Under the pieces are notes generated by a model. The model saw only the letters and a list, made by a program, of their open reading frames with translations. It was not told the DNA's origin and ran no database searches. The position numbers and the translations under genes were made by a program. From contig NZ_JBMOVV010000003.1 in NCBI RefSeq assembly GCF_049472135.1, forward strand, positions 186,001 to 250,000: a stretch of DNA of 64,000 bases. Direction: 5' to 3'. Positions 52,036-61,070 of the stretch are shown piece by piece. Source of the stretch: Arcobacter_B sp049472135 (lineage in GTDB: Bacteria; Campylobacterota; Campylobacteria; Campylobacterales; Arcobacteraceae). The first letter of the stretch is position 1. Each line of letters begins with the position of its first letter.

Positions 52036-52731
52036 TTAATTTTTTTTACAAATAAAAATAAGCTTGTCAGATTCCTCTTCGCTATGTAAGTTAAAATCTC
52101 TTATTTCTTGAACTTTAAAGCCAGTTGTTTCAAGAAGATTTTTTAAGAACTCTTTTGAGTGATACTCTTGTACAATAAAATCAGCCTCTTTTGAGAAAAG
52201 ATTGCTTTTTTGTTTTGTAAATAGTGTTAGATTCGTTTGAAGTTTATCATCTTCAAAAATAGCATCTATTGATATGAACTTATCTTTTAAGTCCATAGTT
52301 ATACAACCCTGAGCGATTACATCAAATCCAAAATAAGAGTTTACATCAAAGATAAAATATCCATCTTTATTTAATACAGAATAAACATCTTTTATAAAAG
52401 TTTGTAAATACTCTTTATCCATGTAATTTAATACATCAAAAATAGCAGTAGCACAATCAAACTTTTCTTCTACTTCATCTAAAGGTATAGCAGATGCATC
52501 TAAACCTTTTGCTTTACAAACTTTTATTTGTTCAACACTTAAATCAGTTCCAAAAGCTTTTTTACCATTTATTTTAAGATTTTCTAAAAAGTATCCTTGA
52601 CCACATCCAATATCAATGATATTGTCAAGTTCATTTACCATCACAAACTCCATAAACTGTCTGTGAAGTTCATAAACCTCATCTTCAAAATCTAAATAAG
52701 GCTCTATTTTTGAGTATAAATCTAATCCCAT
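52036..52731 (-). CDS. Class I SAM-dependent methyltransferase
   Basis: 231 residues with the Rossmann motif I IIDIGCGQGYFLENL (about 38-52), motif II acid FGTDLS, and post-motifs FDCATAIFDVLNYM and LNKDGYFIFDVNS. Substrate unknown; the small-molecule group of class I methyltransferases is likely. It shares one base with hisG, so it is coupled to it, but no histidine-pathway function is known for it. Confidence 0.88.
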   Translation of the reverse strand: MGLDLYSKIEPYLDFEDEVYELHRQFMEFVMVNELDNIIDIGCGQGYFLENLKINGKKAFGTDLSVEQIKVCKAKGLDASAIPLDEVEEKFDCATAIFDVLNYMDKEYLQTFIKDVYSVLNKDGYFIFDVNSYFGFDVIAQGCITMDLKDKFISIDAIFEDDKLQTNLTLFTKQKSNLFSKEADFIVQEYHSKEFLKNLLETTGFKVQEIRDFNLHSEEESDKLIFICKKN

Positions 52732-53339
52732 TAAAGTACTTCTTCTATCTTCTCTTTTAAATCTAAGATTAAATCTTTTTTAGCATAGAAAGCATTTTTA
52801 TTAGCTATTAAGTGAGCTGAACTTTCCATAATAGTAGGACCTACTTCAAGTCCATTTTGTTTCATAGTTTCACCCGTTTCTACAATATCAACAATACAAT
52901 CAGAAAGATTAACTAACGGTGCAAGTTCAATAGAACCATAAAGTTTAATAATCTCAACAGCCATTGCTTTTTCTTCGAAAAATTTCTTTGCAATTTTTTC
53001 ATGTTTTGTAGCAACAGTGATTTTACTTTTTGTTAAATCTAACTGCTCACCTTTTCTTAGTCCAAATGCAACTTTACATCTTCCAAGTTCTAAGTCAAGT
53101 AGTTTGATTAAGTCATACTCTTTTTCTTCTAATACATCAAGTCCAACAACACCTAAGTCAGCTGCTCCATGCATTACATAAGTTGGTACATCTTGATTTC
53201 TTACATTTAAAAATCTAAATCCTGATTTTTCTAGTATTAACTTTCTATCTTCAAATACAAACTCTTCACCAAAAGCTTTCTCAAACTTAGCTAGAGTCTC
53301 CTTAGCAATTCTTCCCTTAGGCAATGCAATTGTTAGCAT
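52731..53339 (-). CDS. hisG: ATP phosphoribosyltransferase, short form
   Basis: First enzyme of histidine synthesis, joining ATP and phosphoribosyl pyrophosphate. Motifs LTIALPKGRIAKETL, VRNQDVPTYVMHGAADLGVVG and the PRPP loop DCIVDIVETGETMKQNGL. At about 202 aa it is HisG-S, which lacks the C-terminal regulatory domain and needs HisZ; hisZ is not in the window. Start set at ATG 53339 with AAAGGA at good distance; a TTG one codon earlier is less likely. Confidence 0.95.
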   Translation of the reverse strand: MLTIALPKGRIAKETLAKFEKAFGEEFVFEDRKLILEKSGFRFLNVRNQDVPTYVMHGAADLGVVGLDVLEEKEYDLIKLLDLELGRCKVAFGLRKGEQLDLTKSKITVATKHEKIAKKFFEEKAMAVEIIKLYGSIELAPLVNLSDCIVDIVETGETMKQNGLEVGPTIMESSAHLIANKNAFYAKKDLILDLKEKIEEVL

Positions 53340-53952
53340 CAATAATCCTTTTCATGTTCTCAAATATTAAATCTTTTTTATAAATACTATTTTTAAAATA
53401 TTGGCTTAATAGCTTTCCATCCCCACCTGTAAATATTATGTGCTTATTTTTACTTATTTCTTTGATGGGTAAAATGATAGATTTTAACATAGCGTATTGT
53501 ATAGCATCTTTTGTTTGAAGCGGTATTTTATCTAAATTTATATTTTTTTCAAAATCAAACTTTAGTTTTTTAGATATTTTTGGATAAGTTTTCATAAAAG
53601 CTCTAAAACCAGGTAATATAAAACCACCTTTGTGAATACCATCTTCCATAATATCAACTGTAATAGCACTTCCAGCATCAACTATTACAGCATTTTTTTC
53701 ATATACACAAGCAAGTGCCCTATCTATTCCATGACCTACATAATCAGTTTCAAACTTTAAATATTTTTTTATATTTATTGCATTTGGATTGGCTTTTAAA
53801 AGTTTTTTAGTAGCTTTTTTATTTACAGAAACATAAACAATTTGTTCTGAAAATGAAGGTATTTCATCTTTTAAACTAAATCTTTTATGCTTTTTATTTA
53901 TTAAAAAATGAAAAGTTGTATTTCCAATATCACATAAAATCAACTCTAACAC
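53317..53952 (-). CDS. coaX: Type III pantothenate kinase
   Basis: 211 residues of the ASKHA fold, phosphorylating pantothenate in coenzyme A synthesis. Motifs: LCDIGNTTFHF (phosphate 1), GHGIDRALACVYEKNAVIVDAGSAIT (GxDR and the second phosphate loop), GGFILPG and FTGGDG (adenosine). Slightly short for CoaX (~240-260), as in other Campylobacterota. Its 3' end overlaps hisG by about 23 bp and its 5' end overlaps the next gene by 23 bp. Confidence 0.92.
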   Translation of the reverse strand: MLELILCDIGNTTFHFLINKKHKRFSLKDEIPSFSEQIVYVSVNKKATKKLLKANPNAINIKKYLKFETDYVGHGIDRALACVYEKNAVIVDAGSAITVDIMEDGIHKGGFILPGFRAFMKTYPKISKKLKFDFEKNINLDKIPLQTKDAIQYAMLKSIILPIKEISKNKHIIFTGGDGKLLSQYFKNSIYKKDLIFENMKRIIDANNCIA

Positions 53953-54262
53953 TCCATGAGTTTTCTTCTAAATACTTTTTGGCTTTTGAGCATAATGGAC
54001 TTGAAATAATCAACTCTTTTTTCTTAAAATTATGTTCTTTTAAAGAGGCTAGTTTTTCACATAAAACCATTAATTCATCTGCATTTTTTCTTAAGAACCT
54101 ACTTTTTGCATCTACTTTAAAAATTGCATAATATTTTGAGTCCACACTTGTTGCACTATAAATATCCATTTTTTTTCTTGAGCCTAAAGCTTTTGGTTCT
54201 ACTTTTTCAATTTGCTTAAATAATATATCTTTGTTTGTATAATAGTTTGTAAGTTCTTTCAA
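53930..54262 (-). CDS. Small conserved-looking protein, unknown function
   Basis: 110 residues, basic, no signal peptide or membrane helix. A mixed alpha/beta domain: a Lys-rich helix, YSATSVDSKYYAIFKV strands, then helices with KNADELMVLCEKLASLKEHN. I do not recognise it. It overlaps coaX by 23 bp and precedes it, so it is translationally linked to the coaX-hisG-methyltransferase string. Confidence 0.7.
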   Translation of the reverse strand: MKELTNYYTNKDILFKQIEKVEPKALGSRKKMDIYSATSVDSKYYAIFKVDAKSRFLRKNADELMVLCEKLASLKEHNFKKKELIISSPLCSKAKKYLEENSWSVRVDFM

Positions 54263-54295
54263 GTTAAGTTATCCTTATATTTAAATGGATTATAT

Positions 54296-55447
54296 CTAAT
54301 TGTCACTTTTATCTTTTAAAACTCTTTGTTTAAAAGCTTTTGCAGCAATTGCATAACCACCATTTGAGGAGTCTACAAAGTGAGCATGCTTACCATGTCT
54401 CTCAAAAATCAAACAAGTCATTAAAGCTGCATTTGATTTGTGTAAACCATAAACTAAAGTATTTTTTTCAAACTCTTTTTCTAAATAAGTTTGCAGTTTT
54501 AAAGTCTGTTCTTTAGTAGTTGAAACTACCATTCTTAACACATCATCAAATTTTTCTGCATCAATTGAAGAGATTGTTCTTTTTCTGTAAGAGCCCCATT
54601 TCCCAATATTTCCCTTCATCAAAAACAAACCTATTATATTTATAAGTTTTAAACCCATTACATTTATATATCTCTTTAAAGAGTTTTTTTCATAAATAGA
54701 AGCTTCAACTTTTAAATCATTGTTATTAAAACTAAGTTTTAAATTACTATCATTTAAAGGAGATCTTTTATTTTTATCTCCTACAATTTTTTCAATATTA
54801 TCTAAGATATTTGAATAGTAATTATCATCAGCGGCTTTAATTATAATAGCTAAAGTGTCATCTTTAGGTGATTTTATAGCTTCCCATCTACACTCTAAAC
54901 CTTCTAAATCAACATTTGTACTCTCTAATAGTTTCTCTTTTATAAAAAACTCTTCACTATTTTTTAAAAGCTCATCAGCATACTCTAATCCACCACCTTT
55001 AATGATGGCTTGAAAGCTATCTTCATTTAGTTTTAATTTAGTAATAAGAAGGGATTTTTTATTTTCATATATTTTTGAAACAGGAATAATCCCTACTCTT
55101 AAATCTAAGAAGTAAGACTCTTTAGATATTTTTTTCACAGCAAGTAAGGCTTGTTTACTTTGATTAAGTATTGTTTTTGGAATAAGAATAAATGCCCCAT
55201 CTCCACCAAAAACAAAAGGTAAATCTAAAGTTTTATCAATATTCAAAATAGAGATAATACTTAAAGCACCTACCATATTTACTTCTTTATATTTTCCCTC
55301 ATTTATAGCAATTGTTGAGTTTTTTACATCAGTTACTATAATATACCAATCATCTGGCATTTCTTTATAGCTACTACTATTTATAATATCTTTTATTGAC
55401 TCAATACTACTTAGATTTTTGTAAAAGTCTTTTTGCATATTAATCAT
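54296..55447 (-). CDS. DUF3095 protein, class III cyclase-like
   Basis: 383 residues. The N-terminal half has nucleotide-cyclase-fold motifs: WYIIVTDVKNST (first metal aspartate) and LPFVFGGDGAFI (GGDG, second metal site). The C-terminal half (about 200-383) is the characteristic DUF3095 extension with GNIGKWGSYR and HFVDSSNGGYA. These proteins are annotated as adenylate-cyclase-like but activity is unproven. The start overlaps the MreB stop by 8 bp, so the pair is co-expressed. An ATG nine bases later is an alternative start. Confidence 0.82.
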   Translation of the reverse strand: MINMQKDFYKNLSSIESIKDIINSSSYKEMPDDWYIIVTDVKNSTIAINEGKYKEVNMVGALSIISILNIDKTLDLPFVFGGDGAFILIPKTILNQSKQALLAVKKISKESYFLDLRVGIIPVSKIYENKKSLLITKLKLNEDSFQAIIKGGGLEYADELLKNSEEFFIKEKLLESTNVDLEGLECRWEAIKSPKDDTLAIIIKAADDNYYSNILDNIEKIVGDKNKRSPLNDSNLKLSFNNNDLKVEASIYEKNSLKRYINVMGLKLINIIGLFLMKGNIGKWGSYRKRTISSIDAEKFDDVLRMVVSTTKEQTLKLQTYLEKEFEKNTLVYGLHKSNAALMTCLIFERHGKHAHFVDSSNGGYAIAAKAFKQRVLKDKSDN

Positions 55448-56465
55448 CTAAAAGATTTAGAAGTTCCATATTTTTTAAAACTTCTGTTGTACCATTTGAT
55501 ACAGCCATTAAAGGATCTTCACTTACTCTAACAGGAAGTTTTATAATATTTGATAAGTATTTATCAATCCCTCTTAATAAAGCTCCCCCACCTGTAAGAA
55601 TCACTCCATTATCTATAACATCGGAAGCTAAATCAGGAGGCATTTGTTCTAATAGTTTTTTTACAGAGTTTGAAATCTCTTTTAAAGGTTCTGCTATTGC
55701 TTTTCTAAACTCTTCACTATTTAATTTAATAGTTTTTAAAAAACCAAAGTTATCTTTACCTTTCACCTCAACAATTAAAGGCTTATCAAGTTTTATAGCA
55801 GTTCCAATAGCAAACTTTATTTCTTCTGCTGTTGATTCTCCAATAGTTAGATTATAACTTTGTTTTACAAACTTTACTATTGCTTCATCAAAGCTATCTC
55901 CAGCTGTTCTAGTTGCTTTACATAAAACCAATGAACCCAAAGAAGTAAGACCTATTTCAGTTGTACCAGAACCTATATCTACAACTATATGACCATTTGG
56001 ACTATTTACAGGCACACCTGCTCCAATAGCTGCTGCTAAAGGCTCTTCAATTAAGTAAACCTTTCTAGCTCCTGCTGCCATAGCTGATTCTTTTACAGCA
56101 TTTCTCTCAACTGGTGTTACACCATAAGGAATACAGATAATAATCTTTGGTTTAAAGAAAAAGTTCTTTTTATATGCTTTTTGAATAAAATAGTTTATCA
56201 TTATTTCAGTTGTATCAAAATCAGCAATAACCCCATCTTTCATTGGTCTAATTGCTCTTATATTCAATGGTGTTTTTCCAAGCATTCTTTTTGCTTCTAA
56301 ACCAACTGCTATTACCTTATCTTGTCCTTTATTATTTTTTTGTATTGCAACAACAGACGGTTCATTTATAATAACCCCTTTATTTTTAGTTGTAACAATC
56401 ATATTAGCAGTACCTAAATCAATAGCGATATTAGGTGCAATAAAATTTGATAAAGTATTAAACAT
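55440..56465 (-). CDS. mreB: MreB-family actin-like protein
   Basis: 341 residues. Actin-fold motifs: phosphate 1 IAIDLGTANMIV, connect 1 CIPYGVTPVERNAVKESA, phosphate 2 IVVDIGSGTTEIGLTSL, adenosine LTGGGALLRGID. It belongs to MreB by length and sequence. It is not followed by mreC/mreD but by a DUF3095 gene, so this may be a second MreB with a different role, or a rearranged cell-shape locus. GGA sits about 7 nt before the ATG. Confidence 0.92.
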   Translation of the reverse strand: MFNTLSNFIAPNIAIDLGTANMIVTTKNKGVIINEPSVVAIQKNNKGQDKVIAVGLEAKRMLGKTPLNIRAIRPMKDGVIADFDTTEIMINYFIQKAYKKNFFFKPKIIICIPYGVTPVERNAVKESAMAAGARKVYLIEEPLAAAIGAGVPVNSPNGHIVVDIGSGTTEIGLTSLGSLVLCKATRTAGDSFDEAIVKFVKQSYNLTIGESTAEEIKFAIGTAIKLDKPLIVEVKGKDNFGFLKTIKLNSEEFRKAIAEPLKEISNSVKKLLEQMPPDLASDVIDNGVILTGGGALLRGIDKYLSNIIKLPVRVSEDPLMAVSNGTTEVLKNMELLNLLDD

Positions 56466-56492
56466 TTTTTTTCCAAGCCGAATTTTTTTTAG

Positions 56493-56498
56493 ATTATA
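56493..56498 (-). promoter_or_regulatory. -10 element of mreB
   Basis: TATAAT on the minus strand about 28 bp before the mreB start codon, within TTATATAATC. No -35 seen. Confidence 0.5.
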
Positions 56499-56539
56499 TA
56501 AGTAAAGCAGTTAAAAAGCGATGAAGTAGTTTGTTTTAA

Positions 56540-56612
56540 TATTCAAAACTTACAGCCCATAATAAGCACAAGATAGGAAACAACAGTTAGTATAGGCTGT
56601 AAGGTTTGAATA
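56540..56612. repeat. 73-bp imperfect palindrome between putA and mreB
   Basis: TATTCAAAACTTACAGCC (56540-56557) pairs with GGCTGTAAGGTTTGAATA (56595-56612) at 17 of 18 positions, around a 37-nt loop. It lies outside both coding genes and upstream of the mreB -10. It could be a folded RNA, a decayed miniature element with terminal inverted repeats, or a putA 3' end structure. Confidence 0.55.
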
Positions 56613-56639
56613 AAAATAAGAGAAAATTCTCTTATTTTT
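56612..56639 (-). terminator. Terminator of putA
   Basis: AAAAATAAGAGAA (56612-56624) and its complement (56627-56639) form a long stem that includes the putA stop codon, with a T run on the minus strand. Confidence 0.75.
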
Positions 56640-59600
56640 TGTGTTCTCTAGCTCCTATATTTCCATATCTATGGAAAGAGTGAGAAACTGATTGTTCAAT
56701 GAAGTAGTTTAGAAGTTCTAATCTTCCTTCCATCATTGGTTTTTGTCTTACGATAAAAGTTACTGATTTATTAGCTTCTTCAAATACAGCAGGACTAACT
56801 TTTGCAATATCTGAGTAAATTACTCTATCATATGAAGAGATATTTTTCATCATTTTCTCTTCACTTTGAACAACTAAGCCATCTCTTGAAGTAAATAATT
56901 CTTCTTTATTTTTTTCTAAAAACTCTTTTACAAGACTATTATTTTCAATCGAAACTTTAAAATGAACTCCAGCAACTCTTGCAGCTAAAACTCTTGAAAC
57001 AGCTTCAAAGATTGTATCATCATCAGATACTCTAATTAAAACATTTTCTAAAGGAATATATCTAAAGTGATTATCCTCTCCTCTTACTTTACAATAATCT
57101 TTTTCTACGCTAAATTCATTTTCATAGTTTTCATAGTAAGACTGTAAAGCAATTGATAACTTCTCAAAATCCTCTTTGTTATGATGAGTTTTTGAACAAC
57201 TTTCAATAAAACTTGCTAAATCAGAACTATATCTTCTACTTACACTTGGTGTTTTAGTTTCAGTATAATCAACAAATTGAGTAATATAATTATAAATACC
57301 TACTTTTCTACCTGCACCAATTGCAGATTTACCCATACCACCAAATGGTTGTCTTAAAACTATCGCACCTGTAGTTCCTCTATTGATATATAGGTTACCA
57401 GCTTTTAAGTTTGCTTTCCAGTACGCAACTTCTCTTTCATCTAAAGATTCAATTCCTGATGTTAAACCATATCCAGTAGAGTTTACAATCTCAACTGCGT
57501 GTTTTAAATCATTTGCTTTCATAACAGCAAGTACTGGTCCAAATAACTCATTTTTATGAATAAATGCACCCTCTTTTACACCCCACTTAATTGCAGGTTT
57601 TAACATATACTCATTATCATCAGCATATGAAGGTTTTAATGCCCATTCTTCACCATCTTCAAGCTCATTAATAGCTTTTTCAAGTGCACCACTAACTTTA
57701 TTTGCTAATGTTCCAATTCTATTTGAAAAATCCCAAACAGAACCAACACTCATAGATGAGGCTGTATCAACTAAAGCTTTTCTAAAGGCTTTGTCATTAT
57801 AAACTTCTTCTTCTAATACAAGAAGTGAAGTAGCACTACACTTTTGACCTGAGTTATTAAATGCACTTAAACATACATTTTTAACAGCTTGGTCTCTATC
57901 TGCCATATTTGTAACAATAGTTGCATCTTTTCCACCAGTTTCAGCAGTTAAGAATAAATCAGGTCTTGTTTCTAACATATTATATGCTGTATCTTCACCA
58001 CCAGTTAAAATTACAAAATCAACATCTTTATTTGCTATTAAATGCTCACCAGCAAGAGCTCCCGGACAAGGAACAAACTGTAAAACATTTTTAGAAATAC
58101 CAGCATCCCAGAAACATTTACACATTTCGTATGCTGTTAATGCAGCAACTGACGCAGGCTTAATGATAACAGTATTGCCAGCAGCTAAAATAGAAGCTAC
58201 ACCACCTAAAGGAATAGCAACAGGGAAATTCCAAGGTGGTACTACTACACCTACACCTTTTCCACTAAACTCTAAGTTTTCATATTTATCCCAGTATTGT
58301 GCACTATGTGAATAAAACTCAATAAAGTCAACTGCTTCAGATACTTCAACATCAGTTTCAGTAAATACTTTACCAACCTCAGCAGCCGCAACACCAATTA
58401 AATCATCTCTTCTCTGTCTAACTTTTATAGCTGCTTGTTTAAGCATTGCATGTCTTTGTTTATGAGATAAATTTCTCCATCCGTCAACATCAGCTTTTGC
58501 AACATCAACTGCTCTTTTTAAATCTTCAGCAGTTGCATTTGCAAACTTACCTGCTAAAACACCCTCTTTTAATTGAGACTTGTCAATAGCTTCAACGATT
58601 TTTCTATCTTGTGTTAAATCCTCACCACCAACTACAACAGGAGTTATTTCATGTTCTGTATCTTTTGAGAACTTCCATTTTTTTACAATATTTCTTGCCC
58701 ACTCTTGATTTTTTGGTAATACAAAATCAGTATCAGCTTCAGCATGGTAATCGCCTGTATCATAAGAAGAACCATTAAAGTCATCCCATTTTTCTTCTAA
58801 TCTATTTTGCTGTCTTTTTGCACCAACAAATGAAGTTTTCTCATTTTCGAAAGATTTTCTAAATAATTGGTCTTGCATTTTCCAATCTTTTGAACCAACT
58901 TCTAAACCAAATGAATATCTAATAAAGTTATTTGGACCTGTATTTTCATCAAGTCTTCTAACTAAATAAGCAATCGCATTTGTAAACTGCTCTTTTGAAG
59001 CTGTTGGAGCATATAAAATTGCATTTTTTGTAATCTCTTTAATAGCAAGTCTTGCTGGCTCACTCATACCTTCAAGCATCTCAATTGTATGATATTTTGA
59101 AGTTTCATTTACTCTTGCTAACTCAACGGCAAAAGCTTGTTCGAATAAGTTATGAGAACCTGTTCCAACATGCATAAATGGTGCATTTTCACTTTGAAGT
59201 GCAAATCTAATCATTCTTTTATAGTTAGAATCTGTATCACTTTTATCAGTATAAGTTACCATTTCCCAGTGCTTTTGAGAGGCTTCTGTTTCTTCCATCT
59301 CCATGTTAGCACCTTTTACAAGTCTAAACTTAATAGGACTTCCACCCTCTTCAACTCTTTTCTTAGCCCATGCACATAAATCTTGTTGAACTAAGAATGA
59401 ATCTGGAATATATGCTTGAAGTACAATCCCTGCATAAAAATCTTTAAATTGTGGTTGAGCAAGTGTTCTTTTAAATACCTCAACTGTAATATCTAAATCT
59501 CTATACTCTTCCATATCTAGATTAATAAATTTATTTGATTTTGTACCATCTGGTGCAATATAAGGATATTTCTTTGCTTGTTCATAAATTCTTGTTAATT

Positions 59601-60207
59601 TTTTAACCAAAGTTTGAACAGTTCCCTCAAAATTTAATGGATTAATTTGAGAATATATAGTTGAAATTTTAATAGAAATATAATCAATATTTGGATTTTC
59701 TAAAGCTTTTAAATATTTTTGGATTCTTTCCTCAGCCTCTTCTTCTCCAAGAACTACTTCACCAATTAAGTTAATATTTACTCTAGTTCCCTCTTCTTTT
59801 CTTAATTTAAGGTGTTTGTTAAATGGCTCTTCTTCACCTTTGATTACTACTGTTTTTGTATCTTCTCTAATTTGATTTACAAACATAGGAACAGATAAAT
59901 CAGGTAAGAATTTACCAAAGTTTTTAAATAACCATAAAAGCGTCTTATCTTTAGTAGTAAAGAAATGTGCCATTCCATGTTTCTCTAATAAAAATATAAT
60001 CTGATTAGCTACTCTTTCATTTGACTCACATCTAAAACATTGGTCCATTAGTTCAATTAATAAAGCTTTATCTTCTGGATGCTCAAGCATCTTATTCATC
60101 TTTACATAAAACTCTCTATCCCAGTCACTTACAAGCTCAGTTGCTCTGTTTTGCCATTTTTGAGCTAACTTAATTGATGATTCTATTAGTTCTTGTTCAT
60201 TTTTCAT
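56632..60207 (-). CDS. putA: Bifunctional proline dehydrogenase / P5C dehydrogenase
   Basis: 1,191 residues, oxidising proline to glutamate and passing electrons to FAD/quinone and NAD. The proline dehydrogenase barrel (about 130-460) includes FRLVKGANMEMEE (near 293-305) and a C-terminal RYSFGLEVGS. The aldehyde dehydrogenase half (about 520-990) has general base E756 (TAETGGKDA) and nucleophile C790 (SGQKCSA). A C-terminal ~190-residue domain follows. It lacks the N-terminal ribbon-helix-helix of autoregulating PutA, as in Helicobacter. AAGGAAAG precedes the ATG. It is downstream of livF, from which it is separated by a structured 140-bp gap. Confidence 0.96.
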   Translation of the reverse strand: MKNEQELIESSIKLAQKWQNRATELVSDWDREFYVKMNKMLEHPEDKALLIELMDQCFRCESNERVANQIIFLLEKHGMAHFFTTKDKTLLWLFKNFGKFLPDLSVPMFVNQIREDTKTVVIKGEEEPFNKHLKLRKEEGTRVNINLIGEVVLGEEEAEERIQKYLKALENPNIDYISIKISTIYSQINPLNFEGTVQTLVKKLTRIYEQAKKYPYIAPDGTKSNKFINLDMEEYRDLDITVEVFKRTLAQPQFKDFYAGIVLQAYIPDSFLVQQDLCAWAKKRVEEGGSPIKFRLVKGANMEMEETEASQKHWEMVTYTDKSDTDSNYKRMIRFALQSENAPFMHVGTGSHNLFEQAFAVELARVNETSKYHTIEMLEGMSEPARLAIKEITKNAILYAPTASKEQFTNAIAYLVRRLDENTGPNNFIRYSFGLEVGSKDWKMQDQLFRKSFENEKTSFVGAKRQQNRLEEKWDDFNGSSYDTGDYHAEADTDFVLPKNQEWARNIVKKWKFSKDTEHEITPVVVGGEDLTQDRKIVEAIDKSQLKEGVLAGKFANATAEDLKRAVDVAKADVDGWRNLSHKQRHAMLKQAAIKVRQRRDDLIGVAAAEVGKVFTETDVEVSEAVDFIEFYSHSAQYWDKYENLEFSGKGVGVVVPPWNFPVAIPLGGVASILAAGNTVIIKPASVAALTAYEMCKCFWDAGISKNVLQFVPCPGALAGEHLIANKDVDFVILTGGEDTAYNMLETRPDLFLTAETGGKDATIVTNMADRDQAVKNVCLSAFNNSGQKCSATSLLVLEEEVYNDKAFRKALVDTASSMSVGSVWDFSNRIGTLANKVSGALEKAINELEDGEEWALKPSYADDNEYMLKPAIKWGVKEGAFIHKNELFGPVLAVMKANDLKHAVEIVNSTGYGLTSGIESLDEREVAYWKANLKAGNLYINRGTTGAIVLRQPFGGMGKSAIGAGRKVGIYNYITQFVDYTETKTPSVSRRYSSDLASFIESCSKTHHNKEDFEKLSIALQSYYENYENEFSVEKDYCKVRGEDNHFRYIPLENVLIRVSDDDTIFEAVSRVLAARVAGVHFKVSIENNSLVKEFLEKNKEELFTSRDGLVVQSEEKMMKNISSYDRVIYSDIAKVSPAVFEEANKSVTFIVRQKPMMEGRLELLNYFIEQSVSHSFHRYGNIGAREHKK

Positions 60208-60245
60208 CTATCTTTCCTTAAAATTTATTGTTTTTTAAATGAATT

Positions 60246-60326
60246 TTAAGTAGCTTAGAGCGCACGCTTTTCATTTGTGCTCGTAAGAGGGGAGCAACCG
60301 CCAAGTATGCCCCTCTTGCTACTTAA
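60246..60326 (-). ncRNA. Candidate structured RNA element between livF and putA
   Basis: TTAAGTAGC (60246-60254) pairs with GCTACTTAA (60318-60326), closing two inner hairpins. One is AAGAGGGG (60285-60292) with CCCCTCTT (60310-60317). The other is GAGCGCA (60258-60264) with TGTGCTC (60276-60282, one G-U pair). Junction linkers are 3, 2 and 0 nt, a compact three-way junction. It is far more GC-rich than its surroundings and ends about 40 nt before the putA start codon. It may be a cis-regulatory leader of putA, a liv terminator or a dispersed repeat. Confidence 0.5.
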
Positions 60327-60347
60327 TATTTTTCTTCGTTTAACTAA

Positions 60348-61070
60348 TTAATGTTTTTTCCCTAAATACGCTTCTTGAATCGTCTCAGAATTTAATAATT
60401 CTTCAGCTGTTCCAGCATGTGTAATTTTCCCTACTTCTAAAACATAAGCTCTATCTGCAAGTTTTAGTGCAGCTTTTGCATTTTGTTCAACTAAAAGAAC
60501 AGTTACTCCACTTTGAGCAATCTCTTTTACAGCTTTGAAAATTGCTTTAATCAAAATAGGTGCTAAACCTAAACTTGGTTCATCTAAAATTAAAAGTTTT
60601 GGTTTAGACATAATTGCTCTACCAATTGCAAGCATTTGTTGCTCACCACCTGATAATGTACCAGCTAACTGTTTTTTTCTCTCTTTTAATCTTGGTAGAA
60701 TGTCATAAATCCATTCTAAAGTCTCTTTGTCATGATCTTTTAGTGTGTACGCTCCCATCATTAAATTTTCTTCAACTGTTAATGTTCCAAACACTCTTCT
60801 ACCTTCTGGAGAATGAGACATTCCAAGAGTTACTATATCATGTGCCTGTGTTGAAGTGATATCATTTTTATCAAAAATAATATGACCAGATTTTGCTTTT
60901 AAAAGTCCAGATATTGTTCTAAGAGTTGTTGTTTTACCTGCACCATTTGCACCTAAAATTGTAACAACCTCTCCTCTTCTTACTTGTAAAGAAATTCCTT
61001 TAATTGCTGCAATTGCTCCATATGATACATGAAGATCTTTTATATCTAATAATATTTCATTATTTACCAT
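60348..61070 (-). CDS. livF: Branched-chain amino acid ABC transporter ATPase LivF
   Basis: 240 residues. Walker A GANGAGKTT, signature LSGGEQQMLAIGRAIM, Walker B LLILDEPSLGLAP and LLVEQNAKAAL. One of two ATPases of the high-affinity Leu/Ile/Val-type importer. It shares one base with livG. Final gene of the operon. Confidence 0.96.
   Translation of the reverse strand: MVNNEILLDIKDLHVSYGAIAAIKGISLQVRRGEVVTILGANGAGKTTTLRTISGLLKAKSGHIIFDKNDITSTQAHDIVTLGMSHSPEGRRVFGTLTVEENLMMGAYTLKDHDKETLEWIYDILPRLKERKKQLAGTLSGGEQQMLAIGRAIMSKPKLLILDEPSLGLAPILIKAIFKAVKEIAQSGVTVLLVEQNAKAALKLADRAYVLEVGKITHAGTAEELLNSETIQEAYLGKKH

Noticed and set aside
60208..60347. tRNA gene in the structured region between livF and putA
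   Set aside because: It has three stems but no T-loop (GTTCRANNC) or acceptor/anticodon geometry.
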